The notes: a model not told the origin generated them from the letters alone. DNA of 64,000 nt from Caulobacter flavus (GCF_003722335.1 NZ_CP026100.1:1772001-1836000), one strand, 5' to 3'; positions 16,873-25,671 are shown, counted from the first letter of the stretch. Program-made: numbers and translations.

Positions 16873-17310
16873 ATGGCGGATCAACCGCCGGAGACCGTCT
16901 TGTCCCACCCGCTTCCGCACCCCGTCGATCAGCATGTCGGCTCCAGACTGCGCCTTGGCCGAAAGCTGCGCGGCGTATCTCAGAGGATCCTGGCCCGGGC
17001 CTTGGGTCTGACCTTCCAGCAGGTCCAGAAGTACGAGCGCGGGGTCAATCGCGTCCCGGCCTCGATGCTTTACGGCGCAGCGCGGCTCCTGGCGGTGTCG
17101 ATCGACTGGTTCTACGAGGGCGTTGAGGCCGAGGGCGGGGATCTTACGGCGATCGGCGATCGCGCGCGGGTGCTGCGCGACTTCCTGGCCACGCGCGAAG
17201 GGCCTGAGCTTGCGGTGCTGATGGCTCGCCTGCCCAGGTCTCAAGCCGTCCCGGTCCTGGCTTTGATGCGGGCTTTCGCCGAGGCTGAACCGCTGGAGCG
17301 GGCCGGCTAG
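16873..17310 (+). CDS. XRE-family regulator (copy 1 of 3)
   Basis: A 145-residue Cro/CI-type regulator. The HTH covers residues ~22-78, with LGRKLRGVSQRILARALGLT and FQQVQKYERGVNRVPASML. The C-terminal ~60 residues are helical and may dimerise. The recognition helix FQQxQKYExGxNR is shared with two more regulators in this island (29000-29377 and 30852-31271), so they may bind overlapping operators. Start ATG 16873; no strong ribosome site is visible. Confidence 0.75.
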   Translation: MADQPPETVLSHPLPHPVDQHVGSRLRLGRKLRGVSQRILARALGLTFQQVQKYERGVNRVPASMLYGAARLLAVSIDWFYEGVEAEGGDLTAIGDRARVLRDFLATREGPELAVLMARLPRSQAVPVLALMRAFAEAEPLERAG

Positions 17311-17340
17311 CGACCTGGACGATCGAGCGGGCGGACGGTG

Positions 17341-17379
17341 AAAAAGGGGGCTCCCCGCCGCCTTGCGGCGGCGAGGAGC
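17341..17379 (-). terminator. Rho-independent terminator of the DUF736 gene
   Basis: Read on the minus strand: a GC stem around GCCGCC-GCAA-GGCGGC, then GGGAGCCCCC and five T residues. It starts just past the stop of the DUF736 gene at 17390. Confidence 0.65.
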
Positions 17380-17389
17380 GGTTGGCCCG

Positions 17390-17737
17390 TCAGGCCTCGT
17401 CGTCCGGCTCGGGCTGGTCGGCGGGCTCGCCCTTGCGGGCGGGCCGGTTCCAGACCAGGTCAAAGCCCTCTTCCGCCGGGAAGAGCCGGGCGCTGATCGG
17501 CGCGGGGAAGCTCGGGTCGTCGAGGCTGACCGAGAGGTAGTCGACGCCCTTGCCCGAGGTGTATTTCCAGGCCGCGCCGATTTCGGCGCCCTCGGCGAAG
17601 ACCCGATAGACCGGTTGGTCCTTGGCCGGATCGCCGTCGATGGGCTTGAAGACGACGCTGGGCACCGAGAGCTTGAGCGTCCGGATCGAGCCGGAGAAGC
17701 CGTCGCGGCTGGCCTTGAAAGTGCCGATGCGGGCCAT
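17390..17737 (-). CDS. DUF736 family protein (copy 2)
   Basis: A 115-residue protein beginning MARIGTFKASRDGFSGSIRT, with YRVFAEGAEIGAAWKYTS and LDDPSFPAPISARLFPAEEG, the DUF736 pattern. It has the same layout as the copy at 9599-9955 but clearly diverged, and a near relative survives in decayed form at 18028-18370 in the opposite direction. Part of the element backbone; function unknown. Confidence 0.8.
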   Translation of the reverse strand: MARIGTFKASRDGFSGSIRTLKLSVPSVVFKPIDGDPAKDQPVYRVFAEGAEIGAAWKYTSGKGVDYLSVSLDDPSFPAPISARLFPAEEGFDLVWNRPARKGEPADQPEPDDEA

Positions 17738-18027
17738 TGGAGTGTTTCCTTTCGCTTGTCGGGCCGCGCCGATCGCGGCCTCGATGGCGCTCCGAAGCCC
17801 TGGGCTTGGCGAGGATGGCAGGACGCCCCGCTGGTCTTCGGTGAAGGGGCGGACCCGCAGCGCGAGCGAAGGACCGACGACGTCCGGGTTTGTTGCCTCG
17901 CGAGGAAGGCGCGCTTTGCGCGGCGGGGAAGAAACCCGGCGACGAGGTTGCCGGACGGACCAGCCTGGGGCCGGTTGTCGCCAGATGAGGCCGCGATCGA
18001 CGCTGGACCGACGCGAAGGAACCTCCG

Positions 18028-18370
18028 ATGGCCGGGGTCGGTGCTTTCAGGTCGGCCGCGACGGCTTCTCCGGCTCGATCTGGACGCTCAAGCTCTCGGT
18101 CCCCAGCGTCGCCTCCAAGTCGTTGGCGGCGGCCATGGCCAGAACCAAGCGGTTTTCCGGGTCTATGCCGAGGTGGGCGGACTCGACGCGGGCGTGGCCA
18201 GATCGACCTTGGGGGGAGGGGCGAGGCCTGACTGGTCAGTCTCGACGGTCCAAGCAGGCCTGGGCGGATCGGCGCTCGGCTCTTCCCGGCGGAAGAGGAC
18301 TTCGACCGACCTGGAGGCGCCCGCCCGCAAGGGCGAGCCCGACGATCAGCCCGAGCCGGGCGACGAGGCC
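18028..18370 (+). pseudogene. Decayed DUF736 copy, inverted relative to copy 2
   Basis: ATG at 18028 (AAGGA upstream) opens as MAGVGAF, but the rest of the DUF736 sequence is spread over several frames: VGRDGFSGSIWTLKLSVPSV in one, then pieces matching RVFAE and FPAEED, and ARKGEPDDQPEPGDEA at the end. At least three frameshifts separate them. It is closer to copy 2 than to copy 1, so it is probably a duplicated and inverted remnant. Confidence 0.65.
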
Positions 18371-18446
18371 CTGCGGGGCGACTGGCCCATGCCGCCGCAG
18401 GGCGGTGGGAATGCCCCTTTCACCGTCCGCGTCGCCCGCAAAGGAG

Positions 18447-18478
18447 AAGGCCGGGTCGCCTTGGAGCGGCCCGGCCTT
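18447..18478 (-). terminator. Hairpin after the ParB-like gene
   Basis: A 9-bp stem (AAGGCCGGG/CCCGGCCTT) just past the stop of the ParB-like gene, followed on the minus strand by CTCCTTTG. A plausible intrinsic terminator. Confidence 0.5.
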
Positions 18479-18485
18479 CGGAGGA

Positions 18486-20582
18486 CTATTCGGCCGCTAG
18501 GCTGTCGGCCTGGACCGGGTGATCATCCGGGGATGCGACCTCGCCGTTCTGTGCGGGCGGATCGCTCGCGACGGCGGTCTCCACGGCGGCGACCTCGGCT
18601 TGGTCGTCCGCTTCGTCCTGGCTTTCCCGGACGGGGGCCTTGGTGCGCAGCAGCGGCGGGAGCCAGGAGACGCGCACCAGATCAGGCTCGGCGGCCGTGA
18701 CCAAATCGCCCTTCTTCAGGCCCGAGAGCCGTTGGGCGGTGTCGGCCGAGACGCCTTCGGCGACGGCGGCCAGGACGTGGCCCTTGGTGACGCGGCTCAG
18801 GTAACGCTCGGCCGTCGGCTTCCAGAAGGCTGTCATGTCCAGGGCCGTGGCCGTGGCCAGGGTCTCGGCATGGGAAAGGCCCGCCCGCCGCCCCGAGAAG
18901 CTGCGGACCGCATCGAGGGTGCGGGCCACGCAGAAGGCCAGGAGGCTGGCGCGGCTGTCGGTGTCGAGGCCGACGACGAACGCCCACACCTCGTCGTCCT
19001 TCTCGGGCATCTGTCTTGCCCACTGGTCGTAGCGGCTTTCGAGGGCCTCATAGGCGGGGCTTGTTTTCACCCCCTCGCCGTGGTCGGGCAGGAAGGCCGA
19101 GGAGGCCTTGATGTCCAGGCACGAGGCCCAGGGCGCGTGCTGGAAGGTGGTGAGCGCAAGGGCGTGGGTGAGGCAGACCAGGGCCAGATCGGGGTCGTTG
19201 GCCAGGGCCAGCCGCAGGCCCGCCGTTCGGTGGGCGGTCAGCTCGGCGATGAGCTTGGCCGATAGGGGGGCGTTGGCGGGACCGTCGGCTTCCTCTTCGG
19301 CGGCCGGGGCGGCGCGATCCTCCCCATCCTCGTCGTCCTCCTCCTTGGGCGTGAGGATGACGTCCTCGGGGCGGACGAAGCCGCGATCGATGCGCACGAC
19401 ACCGTCATAGCTCAGCACCACGAGGGCCCCGGCGCGGGCGAGGTCGTCGGGGGCGTAGGCTTCCCTGGCGTCGCGGGCGAGGTCTTCCTCGATGGCGGTC
19501 AGGCGCGCCTCGACCTCGGCGGGGAGGTCTTCGACGCCGCCCCAGGTTTCGCTGAGGTCGCCATACTCGGCCCGAAGGGCCTCACGCTGCGTCGCCCGTT
19601 CGGCCGTGAACTCCGGCGCCTTGGGCCACACCCGGGTCAGGCCGTGGCCGTGGGGATACTGGAGATGCTTTTCGCACCACTTCCAGCCCTCGGCGGCGAC
19701 CTCATCGACGATGGCCGACAGCTTCTCATCGACGAGGCGATCGACCAGGGCGACATTGGACAGGTAGCCGCCCCGGTCGTCGGCGAAGAGGTCGCGGACC
19801 ACGACGCCGCCAGCGGCCAGATAGGCCTCCAGGCCGATGAAGTGGACCCGGCGATCGTCGGCCATGACCGTGGTCTCGGTCATGGCCCTGCGGATGCTGC
19901 TGGGGTGGGCGTCGCGATGGGTCTCGAAGACTTGGAGCTGGCGCGCGTGGTCCTCGGTGGCGGCGAAGGCCATCAGCTGGTCGAGGGTCAGTTGCTCCTC
20001 GCGGTAGGCCTTGATCAGAGCCGGCGCCACGGCCGACAGACGCAGGCGCTCGCGGACCACGGCGGCGGTGACGCCGAAACGCGCGCCGATGGCTTCGGCG
20101 CCCCAGCCTTGGCGCTCGGAGAGGTCCTTGAACGCCCCGAATTCGTCGGCGGGCGCCAGCGGTTCGCGGCCGATGTTCTCGTCGAGGCTGATCTCCACGG
20201 CGTCGTTGGTCTCGTCCACCAGACAACGCACTAGCGCGCCGCGCGGGATCAGCTTGCGCTTGGCCAGCAGGCGCAGGGCGAGGCGGCGGCCTTCCCCGGC
20301 CGTGACCAGGGCGTAGCCGGTCTCGCTGCCGTCCTCGCCGCGTTCGGGCCGAACCACCGGCGGCTGGATGATGCCCTTGGCCAGGATCGAGGCCGCACGC
20401 GCCTCGATGACGGCGGGCTTGTGGCCGCCCTTGCGGACGTTGTCAGGCGAGGCCTTGAGCTTGCTCAAGGGATAGACGCGTTCTTCCCCGGAGCGGACGG
20501 CGCCGCCGTCGGTGATGATAAAGAACTTGGCGGCGACGACGTCCTGGGCGGTCTCTTTGGCGGCTTGACTGGAAGCGGACAT
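18486..20582 (-). CDS. Large ParB/Spo0J-family DNA-binding protein
   Basis: A 698-residue ParB-like protein. The N-terminal ParB/sulfiredoxin-fold domain has KLKASPDNVRKGGHKPAVIE, then GIIQPPVVRP and AGEGRRLALRLLAK, followed by the HTH with GWGAEAIGARFGVTAAVVRERL and ENIGREPLAPADEF. Such long ParB proteins are common on alphaproteobacterial ICEs and are not the segregation ParB, which is ~300 residues. The middle and end are helical with an acidic linker near 430. The gene is preceded by a GC-rich leader that is repeated upstream of ardA. It might act early after transfer; this is inferred from the shared leader. Confidence 0.8.
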   Translation of the reverse strand: MSASSQAAKETAQDVVAAKFFIITDGGAVRSGEERVYPLSKLKASPDNVRKGGHKPAVIEARAASILAKGIIQPPVVRPERGEDGSETGYALVTAGEGRRLALRLLAKRKLIPRGALVRCLVDETNDAVEISLDENIGREPLAPADEFGAFKDLSERQGWGAEAIGARFGVTAAVVRERLRLSAVAPALIKAYREEQLTLDQLMAFAATEDHARQLQVFETHRDAHPSSIRRAMTETTVMADDRRVHFIGLEAYLAAGGVVVRDLFADDRGGYLSNVALVDRLVDEKLSAIVDEVAAEGWKWCEKHLQYPHGHGLTRVWPKAPEFTAERATQREALRAEYGDLSETWGGVEDLPAEVEARLTAIEEDLARDAREAYAPDDLARAGALVVLSYDGVVRIDRGFVRPEDVILTPKEEDDEDGEDRAAPAAEEEADGPANAPLSAKLIAELTAHRTAGLRLALANDPDLALVCLTHALALTTFQHAPWASCLDIKASSAFLPDHGEGVKTSPAYEALESRYDQWARQMPEKDDEVWAFVVGLDTDSRASLLAFCVARTLDAVRSFSGRRAGLSHAETLATATALDMTAFWKPTAERYLSRVTKGHVLAAVAEGVSADTAQRLSGLKKGDLVTAAEPDLVRVSWLPPLLRTKAPVRESQDEADDQAEVAAVETAVASDPPAQNGEVASPDDHPVQADSLAAE

Positions 20583-20630
20583 GACGGTTCTCCCGTAGGG
20601 TTGGGGGCAGGCGCGGGTTGCGCCTGACCC

Positions 20631-20790
20631 CTGCCCGTCGGCGAGACCGGGGGGGCAAGCGGAGCGGCGGCTTCGCGGGGACCCGGCTGCAGCCGTCGCC
20701 GCGCTCGAAGCCCTTCACCATGCTCGCGCCCGCGAAGCTGGGCGGAAGCCGTTGCGAAGTGCGCGGGGGGGCAGCGCCCCCAAGCTCGCG
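20631..20790 (-). repeat. Repeated leader element, copy upstream of the ParB-like gene
   Basis: About 100 bases in two blocks (TGCCCGTCGGCGAGACC..., CTTCGCGGGGACCCGGCTGC, then GAAGCTGGGCGGAAGCCG) recur at 28552-28665 upstream of ardA in the same orientation. The blocks are separated by variable sequence. The segment is GC-rich and full of short dyads. It probably holds promoter or regulatory signals. Confidence 0.65.
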
Positions 20791-20912
20791 GGCGCGTCAG
20801 CGTCCGCAGGCAAGGACGCCGCTCAGCGGCGCCGGCGCGGGCGCCGGCCTGATCCCTCGGCATGTCGCCGGGCGAGAGCTTTTGGAGGGCGGTACTTGGC
20901 GGGAGGGGCCTG

Positions 20913-20933
20913 ATGGGTGAAGCTTCGCCATGA
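20913..20933 (+). promoter_or_regulatory. Possible six-codon leader ORF coupled to the next gene
   Basis: ATG with GGGAGGGG upstream encodes MGEASP and its TGA overlaps the ATG of the gene at 20930. The main gene has no other ribosome site, so ribosomes may reach it by re-initiation. Confidence 0.3.
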
Positions 20934-21559
20934 GCCAGGCCTTCACCACTTTTTGCCATCGGGCTGACAAGCGCTTCCACGAAGCCGATTGCTGGAACAG
21001 GTGGTTCGGGGAAGTGGCGCGGGCGCGGGCCGACTTTGCCGACTATCTGTCCAAGGAAGCCTATTGGGAGTCGCTCGGTAACGAGACCGCCAGCATGAGC
21101 GTGCTGGCCACGGCTGCGGTGCGCGCGGGCCTGCTGGCGACAACCGAGACCGTCTGCTGGAAGCATCAGGTCGACCATCGCAAGAACTTCAGGGGCGGGC
21201 GCTTGGATCTGTGGGTCGCCGACCCCGGATTCCGTCGGGCCTGGGCCTTCGAGGCCAAGCAGGTCAATTGCCGCCCAGGAACCCGCGAGGCGACGATCGC
21301 GGATGCCTATGCGAACGCTCGGTACGACGCCTGGGATGTTCCCGAGCACGAAGGCGACCGCTTCATGGGCCTGTTGGTCGTCACCCTGCCACAGGATGGC
21401 GACACCGCGCCCCTTCACAAGCGGCTGGTCGCCTTTGCGCGTACCGCGCCGGACTTTGCCTGGGAGGTTGGTGGAGGGCCGCGCTGCAAGCCGGCCTTCA
21501 TCTTCATCGGCGAGGCGATCAAGCGGCCGAAGCCCTCGGCTCGCCGCCAGGCCAAGTAG
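20930..21559 (+). CDS. Possible PD-(D/E)XK nuclease-like protein
   Basis: A 209-residue soluble protein. GGRLDLWVADPGFRRAWAFE followed by AKQV has the Asp...Glu-x-Lys spacing of restriction-endonuclease-like folds, with the Asp in RLDLW and ExK in FEAKQV. The rest is not recognised. It may be a defence or DNA-processing protein; the fold call is a pattern match by eye. It converges on dinB, 12 bases between stop codons. Confidence 0.5.
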   Translation: MSQAFTTFCHRADKRFHEADCWNRWFGEVARARADFADYLSKEAYWESLGNETASMSVLATAAVRAGLLATTETVCWKHQVDHRKNFRGGRLDLWVADPGFRRAWAFEAKQVNCRPGTREATIADAYANARYDAWDVPEHEGDRFMGLLVVTLPQDGDTAPLHKRLVAFARTAPDFAWEVGGGPRCKPAFIFIGEAIKRPKPSARRQAK

Positions 21560-21571
21560 AGCGCCGAGCGC

Positions 21572-22651
21572 TCAGACGGGCAGGGCGGTTTGCGAAACCG
21601 CCGCGTTGGTCGCGGCCGCGTCGAAGCTGGAGACGGTCACGCCCAGCAGCCGCACCCCGGTCCGCAAGGGGAAGACGGATCGCACGAGATCCTGGCCAAG
21701 CCGGCGAAGCCGTTCGGCCTCGATGATCGGACCGGCGATCGAGCGGCTGCGGGTGGCCTGCTGGAAGTCGGCGTATTTCACCTTCACGGTCACCGTCCGT
21801 CCGAAGGTCCCAGCCTTCTCGCACCAGGCGAAAACCTTGTCGGACAGGGCCGCGACCTCGGCCTCGATGCGCGCGGTATCCAGCAGGTCGGTCTCGAAGG
21901 TGGTCTCCGAGCCCGAGGACTTGCGCGCGCGATCAGGATTGACCGGTCGATGATCGATGCCGCGGGCGATGCCGTAGAACCAGGGACCCGACTTACCGAA
22001 GTGCTCTTGCAGGAACGAGAGCGACTGGCGATGGAGATCCTCGCCGGTGTGGATTCCAAGGCGTTTCATCTTGGCGGCTGTGACCTCGCCGACGCCGTAG
22101 AAGCGGCCGATCGGCAGGGTCTGGACGAAAGCTTCGCCCCGGCCCGGCGCGACCAGAAACTGGCCGTCCGGCTTGTTCTGGTCCGAGGCCATCTTGGCGA
22201 GGAACTTGTTGTAGGAGATGCCCGCCGAGGCGGTCAGGCCCGTCTCCCGACGGATCCGATCGCGGATGATCCGCGCGGTCTGGGTCGCGGTTTCGATCCC
22301 GGCCTTGTTACCCGTGACGTCGAGATAGGCTTCGTCAAGCGACAGGGGCTCGATGAAGTCGGCGTAGGACGCGAAGATGCCGTGGATCTGGCGTGAAACC
22401 GCCCGATAGACTTCGAAGCGGTGCGGCACGAAGACGAGCTGGGGGCACTTGCGTAGCGCCGTGCTCGAAGGCATGGCCGAGCGCACTCCAAATCTCCGAG
22501 CTTCGTAGCTGGCCGCGGCGATCACTCCTCGTGCGGCCGGCGAGCCGACCACCACGGGCGTGCCACGCAGGGCCGGATTATCGCGCTGCTCCACCGATGC
22601 GAAGAAGGCGTCCATGTCGATATGGATGATCTTTCGAGGGGGCGACTCCAT
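21572..22651 (-). CDS. dinB: DNA polymerase IV (Y family)
   Basis: A 359-residue translesion polymerase. The palm starts IIHIDMDAFFASVEQRDNPA, with the second carboxylate site in PLSLDEAYLDVTG; the steric-gate/finger region SYEARRFGVRSAM, thumb and little-finger domain (GSETTFETDLLDTARIEAEV) are all present. Length is normal for DinB. Expression is probably SOS-controlled through the LexA-type box 25 bases upstream. It is likely an extra, element-borne copy. Confidence 0.9.
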   Translation of the reverse strand: MESPPRKIIHIDMDAFFASVEQRDNPALRGTPVVVGSPAARGVIAAASYEARRFGVRSAMPSSTALRKCPQLVFVPHRFEVYRAVSRQIHGIFASYADFIEPLSLDEAYLDVTGNKAGIETATQTARIIRDRIRRETGLTASAGISYNKFLAKMASDQNKPDGQFLVAPGRGEAFVQTLPIGRFYGVGEVTAAKMKRLGIHTGEDLHRQSLSFLQEHFGKSGPWFYGIARGIDHRPVNPDRARKSSGSETTFETDLLDTARIEAEVAALSDKVFAWCEKAGTFGRTVTVKVKYADFQQATRSRSIAGPIIEAERLRRLGQDLVRSVFPLRTGVRLLGVTVSSFDAAATNAAVSQTALPV

Positions 22652-22675
22652 CGTGCGTCCACTCTAGTGGGGTTG

Positions 22676-22690
22676 GAACGAAGTGGGAAC
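22676..22690 (-). promoter_or_regulatory. LexA (SOS) box upstream of dinB
   Basis: GTTC-CCACTTC-GTTC on the minus strand is an exact GTTC-N7-GTTC direct repeat, the alphaproteobacterial LexA site. It lies 25 bases before the dinB start. Confidence 0.8.
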
Positions 22691-22714
22691 AAAATCTTCC
22701 GGTTGGCGACGCCG

Positions 22715-23008
22715 TCAGCTTGGCGGGGCCGCTGGACTAATCGCTCGCCAGTAGGACCAGGGTTTGGCGAGCACCAGTTCCATCAGAAACCAGCCCTCGT
22801 TACCTTCGAAAGCTGGCACCTGGTCGGCATCGACGAAGGTGACCTTCGAGCGCAGCGCCCGGGGGCCGCCCTGGAAGGTGAAGTAGAGGGTCCGTACGAC
22901 GGACTTTCCATCGACGACGTCGGTGCAAGTGTGGCGGGTCAGCTTCTCGACCGCGCGACGATGGGGCCGACCGGGCTTGGCCACCGGGACGGACGGGACG
23001 CGCGGCAT
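22715..23008 (-). CDS. Hypothetical protein, basic N-terminus
   Basis: A 97-residue protein. AGGAG seven bases before the ATG supports it. The N-terminal third is basic and Pro-rich; the centre (VVRTLYFTFQGGPRALRSKV) looks like beta strands. No family recognised. It lies upstream of dinB on the same strand, but the SOS box lies between them. Confidence 0.5.
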   Translation of the reverse strand: MPRVPSVPVAKPGRPHRRAVEKLTRHTCTDVVDGKSVVRTLYFTFQGGPRALRSKVTFVDADQVPAFEGNEGWFLMELVLAKPWSYWRAISPAAPPS

Positions 23009-23116
23009 GGGGGGGCTCCTGGGGGCGCCAGATGTCGACCGGCGAAGGTGCGTTCCTCAATTGTTCTGGTCCTTTGCCTCCCCTTGAGTCAATCGCGCGC
23101 CGGTCGAGCGCCCGGA

Positions 23117-23608
23117 TCAGCGATCGGACAGGGCAGCGCAGGCGTCCTCGATGTCCCAACCGCGCGCCTTGGCCAAGGCCAGAACCCGTTGAAGGCGAGG
23201 GCCATTCGAGGTCATGTCGGAGCAGCTTTCGCTGGCCCGCCAGAGGCCCGAGAACAGGATCGCCATGGCCCCGACCATTGAGATCAGCGCCGGTTGGACG
23301 GACTGGTGGCCGAGGTGGGCGAAGCCGGCGACGATCAGCAGGAACAACAGGTAGCCGCCGCCCATGGTCATGACGGCTAAGGCCATCATCATGTCGCCGA
23401 CTGCGACCATGCTGTTGGCCTGAACCTTCCGTAGCCAGCGAAGTCGCCGCGCCAGGCGGCCGATCCGTAACTCAAGTAGATAAGCTGTGAGTAAAGCCCG
23501 CCTCTTGCTGAACGCGGCGACCACGGCATCGCCGGTGCCGTGGACGATATAGGCGGCGATAAAGGCCGTCAGGATCAGGTTGGCCGTATATTGGATCACG
23601 TCGTTCAT
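23117..23608 (-). CDS. Membrane protein of unknown function
   Basis: A 163-residue protein with three or so hydrophobic segments: ANLILTAFIAAYIVHGTG, VGDMMMALAVMTMGGGYLLF and ISMVGAMAILFSGLW, separated by a basic loop (RIGRLARRLRWLRK). The ATG at 23608 or a GTG at 23617 could be the start. No family recognised. It stands alone between two unrelated genes. Confidence 0.55.
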   Translation of the reverse strand: MNDVIQYTANLILTAFIAAYIVHGTGDAVVAAFSKRRALLTAYLLELRIGRLARRLRWLRKVQANSMVAVGDMMMALAVMTMGGGYLLFLLIVAGFAHLGHQSVQPALISMVGAMAILFSGLWRASESCSDMTSNGPRLQRVLALAKARGWDIEDACAALSDR

Positions 23609-23805
23609 TAGTTGCACCCGCTTTTCAGTTTCGACTGGTCGTGCGGATCGCGCCGCTCCACCTGTCTGACCGTCTCACTTTCGGCGGGTGGTTGGGCTGG
23701 TTGCAAGCGGCTGGCGTGAGTTGGCATTCTTCACGTCAAGGCGCGGGCCTTCATTTCGGCTGGGCCAAAGTGCAATTGGAGTGACAACCAGCCTGGAAGG
23801 CCAAC

Positions 23806-24207
23806 ATGCCCGTCGCCGCCCTGACCGCCATCATCCTCAGCTGCACCGCCCCGGCCGTCCATGACGGCGACACCCTGCGCTGCGATGGTGAGCGCGTGCG
23901 GCTGTTTGGCGTCGACGCCCCGGAACTTCGCCGCGGACAGACCCCGGCCGAGCCTTTCGCCTACGAGGCGCGCGACGAACTGATCCGCCTGACCCGTGGC
24001 CGGGTCGGCTGCCGTCCGGTCGAGCGCGACCGCTACGGGCGGGTAGTGGCCAAGTGCTGGTCGAGTACGAGCCCGGACGTCAACGCCGCCCTGATCCGCT
24101 CGGGCCTAGCCACGGAATACAAGCGCTACAGCAAAGGGCTCTATGCGAAGGCCGAGGCCGAAGCGCGCTCGGCGCGACGCGGCCAATGGGCCGCGAGCGC
24201 GCGCTGA
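23806..24207 (+). CDS. Thermonuclease (staphylococcal nuclease-like)
   Basis: A 133-residue SNase-family nuclease with an N-terminal hydrophobic stretch that may be a signal peptide. DGDTLRCDGERVRLFGVDAP holds the metal-binding Asp and the first catalytic Arg; VERDRYGRVVAKCW holds the second Arg. GGAAGG upstream supports the ATG. Such nucleases are common on plasmids and ICEs, perhaps to trim DNA outside the cytoplasm. Confidence 0.85.
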   Translation: MPVAALTAIILSCTAPAVHDGDTLRCDGERVRLFGVDAPELRRGQTPAEPFAYEARDELIRLTRGRVGCRPVERDRYGRVVAKCWSSTSPDVNAALIRSGLATEYKRYSKGLYAKAEAEARSARRGQWAASAR

Positions 24208-24317
24208 TCAGGCCAGGCCGCCGGCCTAGCCGAGGTTGAGATGGCCGACAGCTGGATGCGGCGAGCGGCGAATGCCGCCCCGACGCCACGAAAAGAACTG
24301 TTCAGCTAAGTTGAAGG

Positions 24318-25160
24318 CTAGGTAGGCGCAGTTCTGGCGCGAGGCCGCATCGATGGCCGGCGTCGTAAGCGAAAGGTCGTAGGCGCGGCCGATGGCGGGG
24401 GCATCGGCACGCTAGGATGCGGGGGCGGGTCGAAGAGAGCGTGCCTGACGATCCTGCTGGCCGCGACCTGTGCAGCGCTCATTATCTTGGCTGGTGTGGC
24501 CAGGTCGATGACCTGGACGTCATAGCTTTCAGCGTACTTGCGCGACGGGTCAGAGATTTCCGCACTGGTGATTATCCAGAATCGGTCGTCCCGGCGCGTC
24601 AAACCGTAAGCCCCGAAGCGTCCCCGGCGGCCGATAGCCAAGACCTCTATCGCCCAGTGTGGGATCAGGTCCAGGATGCAGGCGACAAACGCCCTGGGGA
24701 TATTCTTGTCGAGGGGTTTGGCGGGGGAGAGCTCCTTCAATTCTACCCCCACCAACGGCGGCCCTTCGATCATTCGTATTGGCGCGGTCCGGGCGGCTTC
24801 AGCGTCGTGGCGCCAAACCACGGAGACGTCCATTTCATGCTCGACGCTGCTAGAGCCGACGAACTCCAGGCTGTTGTGGATCTCGACGGTCTGTCCATGG
24901 ATCTCGGCGGCGAAGAAGCAGGGCTGGCCTGCCGGGACGAGCTTGGGATCGACCAGGTGCCCAGGGCCGCCTCGAAGGATGAACGGACCCGTCAAGGGAT
25001 AGCTCCTGGAGTCGCGTGCGCTTACCTGCGCGCGATGGTCGGCAAGTGCCTGGGCCAGGCTGAAGAGCACCAGGCCCTCGAGCGCCTTGCCGGAGCCTGC
25101 CTTGATGTCGGGGGCGACGACCGCGAGTTTGGCGGCCGCGGCTTTCAGGGCGGAGATCAT
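24318..25160 (-). CDS. Hypothetical protein, possible PD-(D/E)XK fold
   Basis: A 280-residue protein. HEMDVSVVWRHDAEAA followed by GVELKELSPAKPLDKN shows Asp and ExK spacing of restriction-like nucleases. The C-terminus is Pro/Arg-rich. Its ATG overlaps the stop of the 133-residue gene upstream by four bases, so both are translated together. No family recognised; the nuclease idea is weak and rests only on this motif. Confidence 0.5.
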   Translation of the reverse strand: MISALKAAAAKLAVVAPDIKAGSGKALEGLVLFSLAQALADHRAQVSARDSRSYPLTGPFILRGGPGHLVDPKLVPAGQPCFFAAEIHGQTVEIHNSLEFVGSSSVEHEMDVSVVWRHDAEAARTAPIRMIEGPPLVGVELKELSPAKPLDKNIPRAFVACILDLIPHWAIEVLAIGRRGRFGAYGLTRRDDRFWIITSAEISDPSRKYAESYDVQVIDLATPAKIMSAAQVAASRIVRHALFDPPPHPSVPMPPPSAAPTTFRLRRRPSMRPRARTAPT

Positions 25161-25558
25161 TGTGGGGCCGACCCCGTGCGGGCCCGCTGACGGGCGTCTT
25201 CGAGCTCCAGTTTGAGGAGCTTGATCATCGCCTCGAGCGCCTCTCGGCGCGCCGGGCTCGTCAAGCCGGCGGGGTTTTCTGCCGTGTCGCCCTCAATGCG
25301 GATGTCGGTTACGCCCAGATGCTCGGCGACCTCGGCGAGGGCGGTCGTGGCTTCAAGTTCGAACTTCAGGGGCGCCAGCAGGGTCTCGAACACAGTATCG
25401 AATTGCGCCTCGACCTCGATCAGGCGCAGGTCCTCCGCCGTGCGGTCGGCCTGCGGCATGGCGGCGATCGCCACGCGGCTGGGCAGCACGAAAGCGCCCA
25501 GGGCGCTGTCCTCCAGCGCGTCGAGGATCTCCTCAAGTTCAGGGACGGGCTCGGCCAA
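25157..25558 (-). CDS. Hypothetical acidic protein coupled to the gene at 24318
   Basis: A 133-residue acidic helical protein (EELEEILDALE-like N-terminus, coiled-coil-like C-terminus ALEAMIKLLKLELEDARQRA). TTG start with AGGAGGAG eight bases upstream. It overlaps the next gene by four bases (ATGA). The two may form a complex. Function unknown. Confidence 0.55.
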   Translation of the reverse strand: MAEPVPELEEILDALEDSALGAFVLPSRVAIAAMPQADRTAEDLRLIEVEAQFDTVFETLLAPLKFELEATTALAEVAEHLGVTDIRIEGDTAENPAGLTSPARREALEAMIKLLKLELEDARQRARTGSAPQ

Positions 25559-25671
25559 ATCGCCGCTCCTCCTATTGGTCGATCGGTGGTCGGCGTTGAT
25601 AGCACGGTCAAGCTTGGGGCCAAGCGCGGGCGAGGGGCTGGCCTTGTCGGGTCCCCGCGGCCTTCGCCGCC

